A stretch of 64,000 nucleotides of DNA, taken from positions 29,036 to 93,035 of the forward strand of contig JBJXFP010000133.1 in the NCBI GenBank assembly GCA_046155615.1, written 5' to 3'. Of this stretch, positions 56,496 to 64,000 are shown piece by piece. Each line of letters opens with the position of its first letter. Position 1 is the first letter of the stretch. The notes below the pieces were generated by a model. It saw only the letters and a list, made by a program, of their open reading frames with translations, was not told where the DNA came from and searched no databases. The stretch comes from JANNVZ01 sp046155615. GTDB lineage: Bacteria; Bacteroidota; Bacteroidia; Flavobacteriales_D; Sanyastnellaceae. A program made the position numbers and the translations under genes.

Positions 56496-57137
56496 TTGTA
56501 CAAGTACATAGCGATAGAAGGAAACATAGGTGCGGGCAAGACTAGCTTGGCTACGCGGCTTGCCGCAGAATTTGATGCCAGGCTGGTGCTGGAGGAATTT
56601 GCCGACAATCCTTTTCTGCCTAAGTTTTATGAAAACCCTGAGAGGTATGCATTTCCGGTAGAGCTTGGTTTTTTGTCAGAACGATTCAGTCAGCTGAAAC
56701 GCGAACTGAAAACGCGCGATTTGTTTTCTTCCGTCATCATCAGCGATTACTTCATCAGCAAGTGCCAGATTTTTGCGAAAAACAACCTGAATGAGGACGA
56801 GTATGACCTGTTTCTGAAACTGTTTGAAATAGTTGATGGCAGCTGTCCGCAGCCCGACCTGATGGTATATCTGTACCTGGATGTGGAGCATCTACTGGCC
56901 AACATACGCAAGCGCGGTCGCGTTTATGAGCAGCAAATTACAGATGAATACTTGGCCAACATCCAACACCAGTATATGGAATACATACGCCAACACAAAG
57001 ACCGAAGAATAGTGGTGGTAGAAACGGCAGGCATGGACTTCGTGAATAGCGAGGCTGACTATGACCGGATGAGGCAGATATTAAAAGTCTCATACCCAAG
57101 AGGTGTAACGAGACTGGAGGCGGTTAAAGATTTTTGA
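56496..57137 (+). CDS. Deoxynucleoside kinase with TTG start
   Basis: Phosphorylates deoxynucleosides for salvage. The 213 residues show P-loop GNIGAGKTS near 9-17, EEFADNPFLPKFYENPERYAFPVELGFLSERF, the ISDYFISK motif (equivalent of the family's DR/ERS segment), and the lid region NIRKRGRVYEQQI. The frame opens after a stop at 56475-56477 and holds no ATG before the P-loop. The TTG at 56496 gives the expected N-terminus (YKYIAIEGNIGAGKT); an ATT at 56484 is the only other candidate. Nucleoside preference cannot be told. Confidence 0.88.
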   Translation: MYKYIAIEGNIGAGKTSLATRLAAEFDARLVLEEFADNPFLPKFYENPERYAFPVELGFLSERFSQLKRELKTRDLFSSVIISDYFISKCQIFAKNNLNEDEYDLFLKLFEIVDGSCPQPDLMVYLYLDVEHLLANIRKRGRVYEQQITDEYLANIQHQYMEYIRQHKDRRIVVVETAGMDFVNSEADYDRMRQILKVSYPRGVTRLEAVKDF

Positions 57138-57218
57138 AAACCGACAAATTTTTGAGTTGGTTGCTCTACTCATAAGCTGTACTGATAAGAATTAAAATTC
57201 GGTAATTTGAAAAAATAA

Positions 57219-57251
57219 AAAACCCCCTCGCTGTTTTGGCGAGGGGGTTTT
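57219..57251. terminator. Bidirectional terminator between the kinase and the second giant gene
   Basis: A 9-bp GC-rich stem (57223-57231 with 57239-57247), a 7-base loop, and A/T runs on both sides, between two convergent genes. Confidence 0.9.
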
Positions 57252-57301
57252 AATATTTCTATCAATCAAGTTAGTAAACCGATTGAGAGTTGAGCATTCG
57301 A

Positions 57302-57560
57302 TTAGCGAATCACTTGTATGCGCTCTACTTGCTGTTCAGTGCCATTGCTCAGGCGTATCATATACATGCCGCTTTCAAGAGTAATAGCATTGAAGTCAGC
57401 ACGGTACACGAGGTTCGCCTCTACCTGGTTGTTGAACAGGTCAGCTACTACACGTCCGGTCATATCCATTACCTGCAAGCTGAGTTTGCCATCCAATTCG
57501 CTTGTGAAGCTGATTGTTGACTTCTCGTTAGCTGGGTTTGGCTGAACAGATACAATTTGA
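57302..57560 (-). other. Type A T9SS sorting domain of the second giant protein
   Basis: About 85 residues: VSVQPNPANEKSTISF, LSLQVMDMTGRVVADL, SGMYMIRLSNG and a final QQVERIQVIR. Typical Por-secretion-system type A tail. Confidence 0.88.
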
Positions 57561-60500
57561 ATACCGCCAAGCGCTTGCGCTGGCTCATCGTTATGAGCAA
57601 TGCCTGGCACATCTTCGTCAAGGTCAGCGAAGCTGATAGTCTGACACCACTCTGTGGTATTGCCTGTGCAGTCTGTAGCAGACCAGCAGCGCACTACGTA
57701 ATAGTCAGGACAGCAGTCGAGTTCCCAGGCAAAGTCACCTGCACCGCTAACTGTGCCGTTGTTATTGTTGATAGGCTCACCATTATGAAGGAAGGTACCA
57801 TTGTAGGTGAACCAGCCGCCAAGGCCGGTGCCACCGCTCAGGTTGTTGGCACCATCGCCATACTGGAATCCGAAGTAGTTGTTGGCAGGTGCATGCACCA
57901 CGCTCAGCGAAGAGCCGGCAAATGATCCCCAGCCGATAACCTCAGCACCTTCGGAATTGGCAAGTAGGTAGTACAACCAATCTTCGTGGTTAGCAGCTTC
58001 GCCACCGCAGTCAGCCTTGAAGCTGGTAGGGAAGCTTTGCGTGCTCCACTCGGCCCAAGTCATTTCATCTTCGAATGAAACGCTGATGTCGAATCCACCT
58101 TCTTCATCATAGCAGCTTACCACACGGCAGGTAACATCTATGGTACCATCACCATTCACTACGAATGAGTTGCCAGCGTAGCTTTCGTCAAGCAGGTAGT
58201 AGCGGAAGTTGTTGTTACCAAGGCTGAACAGAGCCATAGACCAAGGTGCAGGTTCGCCATCGTAGAGGTAGTTGCACTCGTTAGTTCCGAGGTCTGGTTG
58301 CACCATGTCGCAGCTATTCTCTTGTCCTTCTTCAGGGCAGTCGCCATAGCAGTCATCGGTGTACCAAACGTCCACTTCATCACAGTTGTCAGTAGCTGTA
58401 ATGTCAGGCGCTCCGGGTACTTCATCAAGGCAGTCTATCACCAGGTCGGCAGGGTATTCGCTCAATACTGGAGCTGTTTCGTCATACACACTGATGGTAT
58501 AGTACGTAAAGCTTTGGTTGCCACAAAGGTCAGTAGCTGTGTAGTACACCCACCATATACCGTTGCCACAATTGTCCGACTCTTCTTCCTCAATGTCATA
58601 AGTTACCTCAGCCGGGCCACAGTTGTCGCTGGCTGTAAGTACTTGTACAGAGTAGGTATCCCAGTCTATACACTCGTAGCTTTCGTTACTTGGCTCTGTG
58701 TCGAATGTTGGGTCGGTCTCATCATACACATTTACATAGGTGTAATAGGTATCAGAGTAATTTCCACATTCGTCATAAGCATACCACCAATAAACTTCGG
58801 TATAGTTGTTTGGGCAGTTGCCTTCCAACACATACATGTCGCTTACTAATGTGGCTTGGCTACAGTTGTCATAGTAGCTTGGGTCAGCTATGCTCCAAGT
58901 CTCATCGCACTCGCGCCACTCGTCTTGAGCCACGTCATACACTACAGGGGCTTGGTTGTCCTCGTGGTGCACTACATAGGTTACAGAAGAGGTGTTGTCG
59001 CACTCATCATATGCGGTGTACACCATGGTTTCAGTGTATTCGCCTGGGCATTCGCCTTCTTCGCTACTGTACTCACCTATTACATCCACTTGCAGATCGC
59101 AGTTGTCGTATGCATAAGGAGTTACAAATTCGTAGGTCTCATCACAAGGGATGGTGATCTCCATGTCCTGAGAAAGGATGGTTGGATTCACCTCGTCCAC
59201 TATGGTTACGATACGGTCAACTGATGACATGTTGCCACAGTTGTCAGTAGCTGTCCAGGTTTCAGTATAGCTCACATTGCAGTAGCCAAAAACTGTAGGT
59301 AGCGTGTGGCTGTATGTCAATTCACCATAGCAGTTGTCAGTCCACTCTGGGTCGAAATTAGGAGCAGTTTCATCACAAGAGATAGTGATGTCTTCTGGCT
59401 CGTTACCAACTGGAGCTACATCATCAGTAAGGTGAATGATCTGCAGGAATGGTTCAGAAGTATTCTGGCAGTAGTCGTAGGCAATGTATGTGCGCATGTA
59501 TACGCCACCGCACTCGCCACTTACTTGCTCGGTGCCATCAATATAAATGAACGATTCATTGCAGTTGTCTTCAGCCGTTACGTAGATGCCTTCATTCAGG
59601 TCAAATTCTTCGCAAGGAATAGAGATGCTGGCTTCACCAGAAATAACTGGGCCGGTAGTATCTTCAATATAAATAACCTGAACATAATCGCTCCAATTGC
59701 CGCAAGCATCGGTAGCAACAAATGTGCGATATACTATGCTGTAACAAGGCGATTCGTAATACCAGAAGTCACTTTGGGTCACTTCCACAGTGCTGCAATA
59801 GTCATCAGCAGTGGCTTCAGAGGCAGGTATTTCCTGATCACACTCAATAGTGATGTCATTAGGAGTTTCCGTGAAGAATGGAGCATCGTGGTCCACTACA
59901 GTGATAGAGGCAGAATCTGAACTTGAGTTACCACAGTTGTCAGTGGCTGTCCAAGTACGTGTAATGGTGTACTCAGCCGGGCAGTCACCTTCTTCCATGG
60001 TGTCTTCCACCACTATGTCAAGGTCTTCATCGCAGTTGTCAGAAATTTCTGCATTTGCAAATTCGAATTCTTCATAGCAGTTGTAAGTGGCATCTTCAGG
60101 TGCTATCACCACAGGATCAGTGTAGTCAGTAATGGTGATGTTGTGCACAACTGTGATTTCATTTCCACATGGGTCATAAGCTGTCCATGATTTGTGAATG
60201 ATGGTAGTGCAGCCGTCTGTTTCGATAGATGAGGCAGGGAAAACAGTAATGTCATCATTGCATTCATCATCAAATATTGGTTCCCATCCCATGTCTTCTT
60301 CATCACACTCTATGAATTCGTCATCCACGGGGTTTACCAAAGTCGGGGCAGTTTCATCTACCACATAGATGTAAGCTTCCTGAGACTCACCGGCATTGCC
60401 ACAATTGTCGTATGGAGTGAATGTGCAGGTAATCATGGCTACCATCGGACATTCTACATCTACGGTTACATCGATACCTGTTTCCAGCCAATATGCTTCA

Positions 60501-63500
60501 GGATCACAATTGTCATCCACACCTACTGGCAGCAGACCAAACTGAGCAAACAAGGCCTGTGCGGCAGCAAGTTGTTCTTCGGTAGCTTCACCATTGGCCC
60601 AAGTAGCATAGTATGCATAGAACACCTCTTCGCAAGGCATGGTAGCACTATTTGGGTCAGGCATGATGAGCGTTGGAGGTGTGGTGTCTATGATGTCTAT
60701 GATTTGGTCATAGCTATGCCAATTACCACATTCATCTGTAGCTACAAATGTGCGGATGATGTAACCATCACACTCGTCCTGTTGAATATCACTGTCTGAG
60801 TATTCTACTGTTACCTCGCCACAGTTGTCAACAGCGCTGGCTGTTGTAGCGGGTATTTCTTCGTCACACTCTACAGTAATGTCTTCTGGTACTTCAGTGA
60901 AGGTTGGAGCTTCATCGTCATATACGTTGTATTCGGTTATATCGTACGACATGTTGTTACAGTCGTCAGTAGCATACCATGTGCGTATGATGGTGTAAGA
61001 CTGAGGACATTCGCCAGCTAGCGTATCATCTTGGTAGGTAACATCCACTTCCTCGTCACACACGTCCCATGCTTCAGGCCATCCGTACTCAATCTGCTCA
61101 TCGCAGCTGAACCAGCCGCCCTGAGGCGCATCAATATTTGGAGCTGTGTTGTCTTCGATAGTTACCACAACTGTAACTGTGGTAGAATGGTCGCATTCGT
61201 CAGTGGCTGTCCACCAATAAGTATAAATATGGTCACACTCTATCCATTCATCCGAGCTACCTGATTCTATGTCCAGATCTTGGTCACAGTTGTCAAGGAA
61301 GATTGGGTCGCTAACTGACCACTCATTGCCGCATTCTACTGTTTGGTCTTCGGGAGCCCAATACACTGTAGGTGCTGTGTAGTCAGAAACGGTGATTATT
61401 TGGTCAACCGTGGTGGCGTTGTCACAATTGTCAACAGCTATCCATATATAGTGATAGGTAGAGGTGCATCCGTCTGTTTCAAAGAACAGGTCAGGGAACA
61501 GGTCTAACTCTGTATCACAATTGTCACTGAAAACTGGCGAAGCTGGTACCCATTCTTCATCACATTCATAGGCCATGTCTTCTGGCTCAGCATCTACAGT
61601 AGGTGCTTCGGTATCGATGACAGTGATTATTTGCAAGAACTGCTCAGATGCATTTTGACAAATGTCATAAGCAGTGTAATAGCGTAAGTAAACTCCACCG
61701 CACTCACCGCTCACTTGCAGTGTGCTGTCTATCACTACCCACGATTCGTTGCAGTTGTCTTCAGCAGTTACAAATACACCTTCGTTTAAGCTGAATTCTT
61801 CACAAGAAATCTCGATGAAAGGTTCACCTGTAATAACAGGAGGTGTAGTGTCAATGAAGTAGATATACTGCCAGAAGGTGTTGCTGTTGCCACACTCATC
61901 AGTAGCTGTCCAAATACGGTCAAACGATTCGAAACATTCAACAGAGTAGTAGTTGGTGTCCAAATAAGTATATGTGATTTCACCACAATTGTCCATAGCG
62001 GCTGGCTGAATTACTTCAGCTTCTTCATCACACTCATATTCGTAGGAGTATTCATTCAGCTCATCAAATACTGGTGCATAGATGTCAATGATACTGATTG
62101 TTTGAGTCTGCACCACTTGATTGCCGCAGTTGTCATATCCGCGGAAAGTGCGGTAGATAGTGCTTTCCTGTGGGCAGTCGCCTGGCAATTCTTCTATGTC
62201 AAGTTCTATTGCTACTTCGGTGTCGCAGTTGTCCATAGCTATTGGATTAACTACCTCTGGCAGTTCATCATGACAGTTGATGGTCATGTCTTCAGGGAAA
62301 GTGTAGAACCACGGATCTACATTGTCATAAATTGTGACATTGCGATCTATTGTGGTTTCGTTGCCACAGTTGTCAGTAGCTATCCAGTATTCTGTGTATG
62401 TTACAGAGCAGATATCAGTCACTTCAAAGCCGATGTATTCCACATTCACCTCGCCACCGCAATTGTCAGTAAATTCAGGGTCGAAAGAAGGTATCTCATC
62501 ACTGCAAAGTACCTCAATGTCGTCTGGCTCGTTGCCAACTGGTGCTATTTCGTCAGTCAAGTAGATAATTTGGATGAACTGCTCAGAATGATTTTCGCAA
62601 ATGTCCCATGCTGAGTAATAACGCATGTAAACACCTGCACACTCACCACTAACCTGAAGTGTACTGTCAATTACAATCCAGTATTCGTTGCAGTTGTCAG
62701 TTGCATCAACATAGATGCCTTCGTTTTCATCAAACTCCTCACAAGGTATTTCTATTTCGCTTTCTCCGGTAATGACAGGAGCTTCTGTGTCATAGATATA
62801 AATGTTTTGAGTAGCTGTAGAACTATTGTTACACTCATCGGTAGCTACGAATGTGCGGATGATATGAGAGTAACAAAGGCTTTCGTAGTACCAAAAGTCA
62901 GATTGGGTTACTGTTACCATTCCACAATTGTCTTCGGCAGTGGCTTCAGAAGCAGGTACCTCCTCATCGCATTCGATGGTCTCATCTTCAGGTATTGAAG
63001 TAAATGTCGGAGATGTCTCATCATACACTACATAGGTAGTTGCTCCAGTTGCAGTGTTGCCGCAGTTGTCAGTAGCTAAATAAGAAATAACAATGGTGTA
63101 TGAATATGGGCAATTACCCCAAATGGTATCAACTTCTGAGCTAATGTCAACCAATTCATCGCAATTGTCAGTAGCTGAAGGCTCATCATACACGATTTCT
63201 TCATCGCAAGAATAAGAGCCGCCTTGACCTACTTCCAGGGTTGGTGCTGTAGTATCTATTACATTAATCACTGTAGTGTCGTGTGACCAGTTTTCGCAAA
63301 TGTCCATGGCATCCCATATCCAAAGAATGGTGTAGCTGTCTTCACATGGGCCTTCGATCCACTCCGTGTGGAAATCCACTTCCACTTCATGGCCGCAGTT
63401 GTCATAAATCTCTGCGCCTTCTTCTCCCGGAGCTTCTGGTACGTCATCACATTGCACGGTCATATCTTCTGGTTCATTTATTACCGGAGGAGTTGTATCC

Positions 63501-64000
63501 ATGATGTAGATGTATTGCTCAGCAGTTGCAGAGTTGCCACAATCGTCAGTAGCAGTAAGGTAGCGAACCAATATTCCAAGGCATCCGCCACTTCCTATTT
63601 CAGATGTGTATGTAACCTCTACTTCTAAGTCGCAATTATCTGTGGCTGTTGGTACAGGCACATTCTCTACTTCATCACATTCCACCCATACTTCTACAGG
63701 GTAGTCATCGAAAACAGGAGCAGTAGTATCCACCACGCTAATAGTTTGTGAGCCATAAGAGACATTTCCACAACCATCATCCGCCATAAAGTAGCGAATT
63801 ACTGTGTATTCCTGTGGGCAATCGCCCCAGATATAGTAAGGTTCACCTTCTGTAACTAACACATTTTCCTGACAGTTGTCAGTTGCGGAAGCCGCATCCC
63901 AAATAATTTCTTCATCACACTCATACGTTGCATCTTCAGGTGTAACTAACCAAGGTGCAGTGGAGTCAATGATATATACTGTGTATGTGCAAAATGCGCG
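57302..64000 (-). CDS. Second giant HYR-like protein with type A T9SS tail (5' end outside window)
   Basis: The minus-strand frame is open to the window edge, so the gene starts beyond 64000; a GTG at 63862 is internal. At least 2,230 residues are seen. They form more than 23 complete HYR-like modules of about 78 residues, each with four Cys in a set pattern (ECDE..., DNC, G-x-C-P, DxCGN) and a DTTAP-type linker. Composition is very acidic. The last module is split by a unique domain of about 190 residues. The C-terminus is a type A sorting domain (VQPNPANEKSTISF..., final VERIQVIR). Unlike the first giant, no SprF-like gene adjoins its 3' end. It is likely a calcium-rich, disulfide-stabilised surface or released fibre; that is inference. 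Confidence 0.88.
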   Translation of the reverse strand, partial: RAFCTYTVYIIDSTAPWLVTPEDATYECDEEIIWDAASATDNCQENVLVTEGEPYYIWGDCPQEYTVIRYFMADDGCGNVSYGSQTISVVDTTAPVFDDYPVEVWVECDEVENVPVPTATDNCDLEVEVTYTSEIGSGGCLGILVRYLTATDDCGNSATAEQYIYIMDTTPPVINEPEDMTVQCDDVPEAPGEEGAEIYDNCGHEVEVDFHTEWIEGPCEDSYTILWIWDAMDICENWSHDTTVINVIDTTAPTLEVGQGGSYSCDEEIVYDEPSATDNCDELVDISSEVDTIWGNCPYSYTIVISYLATDNCGNTATGATTYVVYDETSPTFTSIPEDETIECDEEVPASEATAEDNCGMVTVTQSDFWYYESLCYSHIIRTFVATDECNNSSTATQNIYIYDTEAPVITGESEIEIPCEEFDENEGIYVDATDNCNEYWIVIDSTLQVSGECAGVYMRYYSAWDICENHSEQFIQIIYLTDEIAPVGNEPDDIEVLCSDEIPSFDPEFTDNCGGEVNVEYIGFEVTDICSVTYTEYWIATDNCGNETTIDRNVTIYDNVDPWFYTFPEDMTINCHDELPEVVNPIAMDNCDTEVAIELDIEELPGDCPQESTIYRTFRGYDNCGNQVVQTQTISIIDIYAPVFDELNEYSYEYECDEEAEVIQPAAMDNCGEITYTYLDTNYYSVECFESFDRIWTATDECGNSNTFWQYIYFIDTTPPVITGEPFIEISCEEFSLNEGVFVTAEDNCNESWVVIDSTLQVSGECGGVYLRYYTAYDICQNASEQFLQIITVIDTEAPTVDAEPEDMAYECDEEWVPASPVFSDNCDTELDLFPDLFFETDGCTSTYHYIWIAVDNCDNATTVDQIITVSDYTAPTVYWAPEDQTVECGNEWSVSDPIFLDNCDQDLDIESGSSDEWIECDHIYTYWWTATDECDHSTTVTVVVTIEDNTAPNIDAPQGGWFSCDEQIEYGWPEAWDVCDEEVDVTYQDDTLAGECPQSYTIIRTWYATDDCNNMSYDITEYNVYDDEAPTFTEVPEDITVECDEEIPATTASAVDNCGEVTVEYSDSDIQQDECDGYIIRTFVATDECGNWHSYDQIIDIIDTTPPTLIMPDPNSATMPCEEVFYAYYATWANGEATEEQLAAAQALFAQFGLLPVGVDDNCDPEAYWLETGIDVTVDVECPMVAMITCTFTPYDNCGNAGESQEAYIYVVDETAPTLVNPVDDEFIECDEEDMGWEPIFDDECNDDITVFPASSIETDGCTTIIHKSWTAYDPCGNEITVVHNITITDYTDPVVIAPEDATYNCYEEFEFANAEISDNCDEDLDIVVEDTMEEGDCPAEYTITRTWTATDNCGNSSSDSASITVVDHDAPFFTETPNDITIECDQEIPASEATADDYCSTVEVTQSDFWYYESPCYSIVYRTFVATDACGNWSDYVQVIYIEDTTGPVISGEASISIPCEEFDLNEGIYVTAEDNCNESFIYIDGTEQVSGECGGVYMRTYIAYDYCQNTSEPFLQIIHLTDDVAPVGNEPEDITISCDETAPNFDPEWTDNCYGELTYSHTLPTVFGYCNVSYTETWTATDNCGNMSSVDRIVTIVDEVNPTILSQDMEITIPCDETYEFVTPYAYDNCDLQVDVIGEYSSEEGECPGEYTETMVYTAYDECDNTSSVTYVVHHEDNQAPVVYDVAQDEWRECDETWSIADPSYYDNCSQATLVSDMYVLEGNCPNNYTEVYWWYAYDECGNYSDTYYTYVNVYDETDPTFDTEPSNESYECIDWDTYSVQVLTASDNCGPAEVTYDIEEEESDNCGNGIWWVYYTATDLCGNQSFTYYTISVYDETAPVLSEYPADLVIDCLDEVPGAPDITATDNCDEVDVWYTDDCYGDCPEEGQENSCDMVQPDLGTNECNYLYDGEPAPWSMALFSLGNNNFRYYLLDESYAGNSFVVNGDGTIDVTCRVVSCYDEEGGFDISVSFEDEMTWAEWSTQSFPTSFKADCGGEAANHEDWLYYLLANSEGAEVIGWGSFAGSSLSVVHAPANNYFGFQYGDGANNLSGGTGLGGWFTYNGTFLHNGEPINNNNGTVSGAGDFAWELDCCPDYYVVRCWSATDCTGNTTEWCQTISFADLDEDVPGIAHNDEPAQALGGIQIVSVQPNPANEKSTISFTSELDGKLSLQVMDMTGRVVADLFNNQVEANLVYRADFNAITLESGMYMIRLSNGTEQQVERIQVIR
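57715..58290 (-). other. Unique domain inserted into the last HYR-like module
   Basis: About 190 residues (from CNYLYDGEPAPWSM to GAGDFAWELDC) interrupt the last module between its DNCDEVDVWYTDD half and its CPDYYVVRCWSATDCTGN half. It is rich in Gly, Asn and aromatics and beta-like; I do not recognise it. Confidence 0.7.
58430..64000 (-). repeat. Array of 23+ acidic HYR-like modules
   Basis: Protein repeat of about 234 bp per unit. A three-module block near 62330-63010 matches one near 59190-59885 closely (shared VTQSDFWYYES, IYVTAEDNCNE, PVGNEPEDI), showing segmental duplication above the single-module level. Confidence 0.85.

Noticed and set aside
63860..63862. GTG as the start of the second giant gene
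   Set aside because: The frame stays open to 64000 and encodes another HYR-like module, so the true start is outside the window.

Overview
This window is chromosomal DNA of a bacterium of the phylum Bacteroidota. The evidence is four proteins with type A type IX secretion system (T9SS) sorting tails, one with a type B gliding-associated tail, a PorP/SprF-family barrel, two-component-regulator propellers fused to a SpoIIE phosphatase, lipoproteins with Lys-rich +2 signals, a menaquinone enzyme (MenA), and gene neighbourhoods such as coaX-barrel-lptC. I cannot place it below phylum from sequence reading alone. I saw no rRNA, tRNA, CRISPR array, insertion sequence or phage gene. No gap without a gene exceeds 300 bases; the longest is about 245 bases, at 6470-6714.

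Layout. 1-7.3 kb is housekeeping: menA (cut by the left edge), ftsH, rsfS, birA, a small envelope protein, an M14 carboxypeptidase and yqgE. 7.4-20.4 kb mixes secreted and repair genes: a T9SS cargo protein with DUF4397-like domains, a LysE exporter, a frameshifted uvrA, an OlsF-like aminolipid acyltransferase, a secreted agmatine/peptidylarginine deiminase, a surface lipoprotein overlapping an MltF-like lytic transglycosylase, a small secreted protein and an ACP phosphodiesterase. 20.5-22.3 kb is a LytS/LytTR two-component pair.

22.3-46.1 kb is the main accessory locus: six tightly packed minus-strand genes. In transcription order they encode a 4,434-residue adhesin with about 37 HYR-like modules, three C-type-lectin-like domains and a type B T9SS tail; a PorP/SprF barrel; two PD40-PKD-OmpA proteins with SPOR-like repeats; an unknown secreted protein; and a propeller/Y_Y_Y/SpoIIE sensor phosphatase. 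By analogy with SprB/SprF and PorE, this looks like a self-contained surface-adhesin module with its own export partner, anchoring proteins and possible signalling output.

46.3-57.1 kb is housekeeping again: glmM, a cysteine desulfurase, an AT-hook/histone-H1-like protein, a glycan cluster (GT2, GT39, wecB), the coaX-barrel-lptC-small membrane protein cluster and a deoxynucleoside kinase. 57.3-64 kb is the C-terminal 2,230 or so residues of a second giant, very acidic HYR-like protein with a type A T9SS tail; it runs off the right edge.

The observations most worth follow-up are: (1) uvrA is interrupted exactly at a 23-bp tandem repeat whose three reading frames are all open, so one extra unit restores the gene, with two 3x7-bp arrays nearby; (2) the giant-adhesin/SprF/OmpA/SpoIIE locus; (3) globular domains, lectin-like in one giant and unknown in the other, inserted inside HYR modules at the same point after the Asp-Asn-Cys motif.
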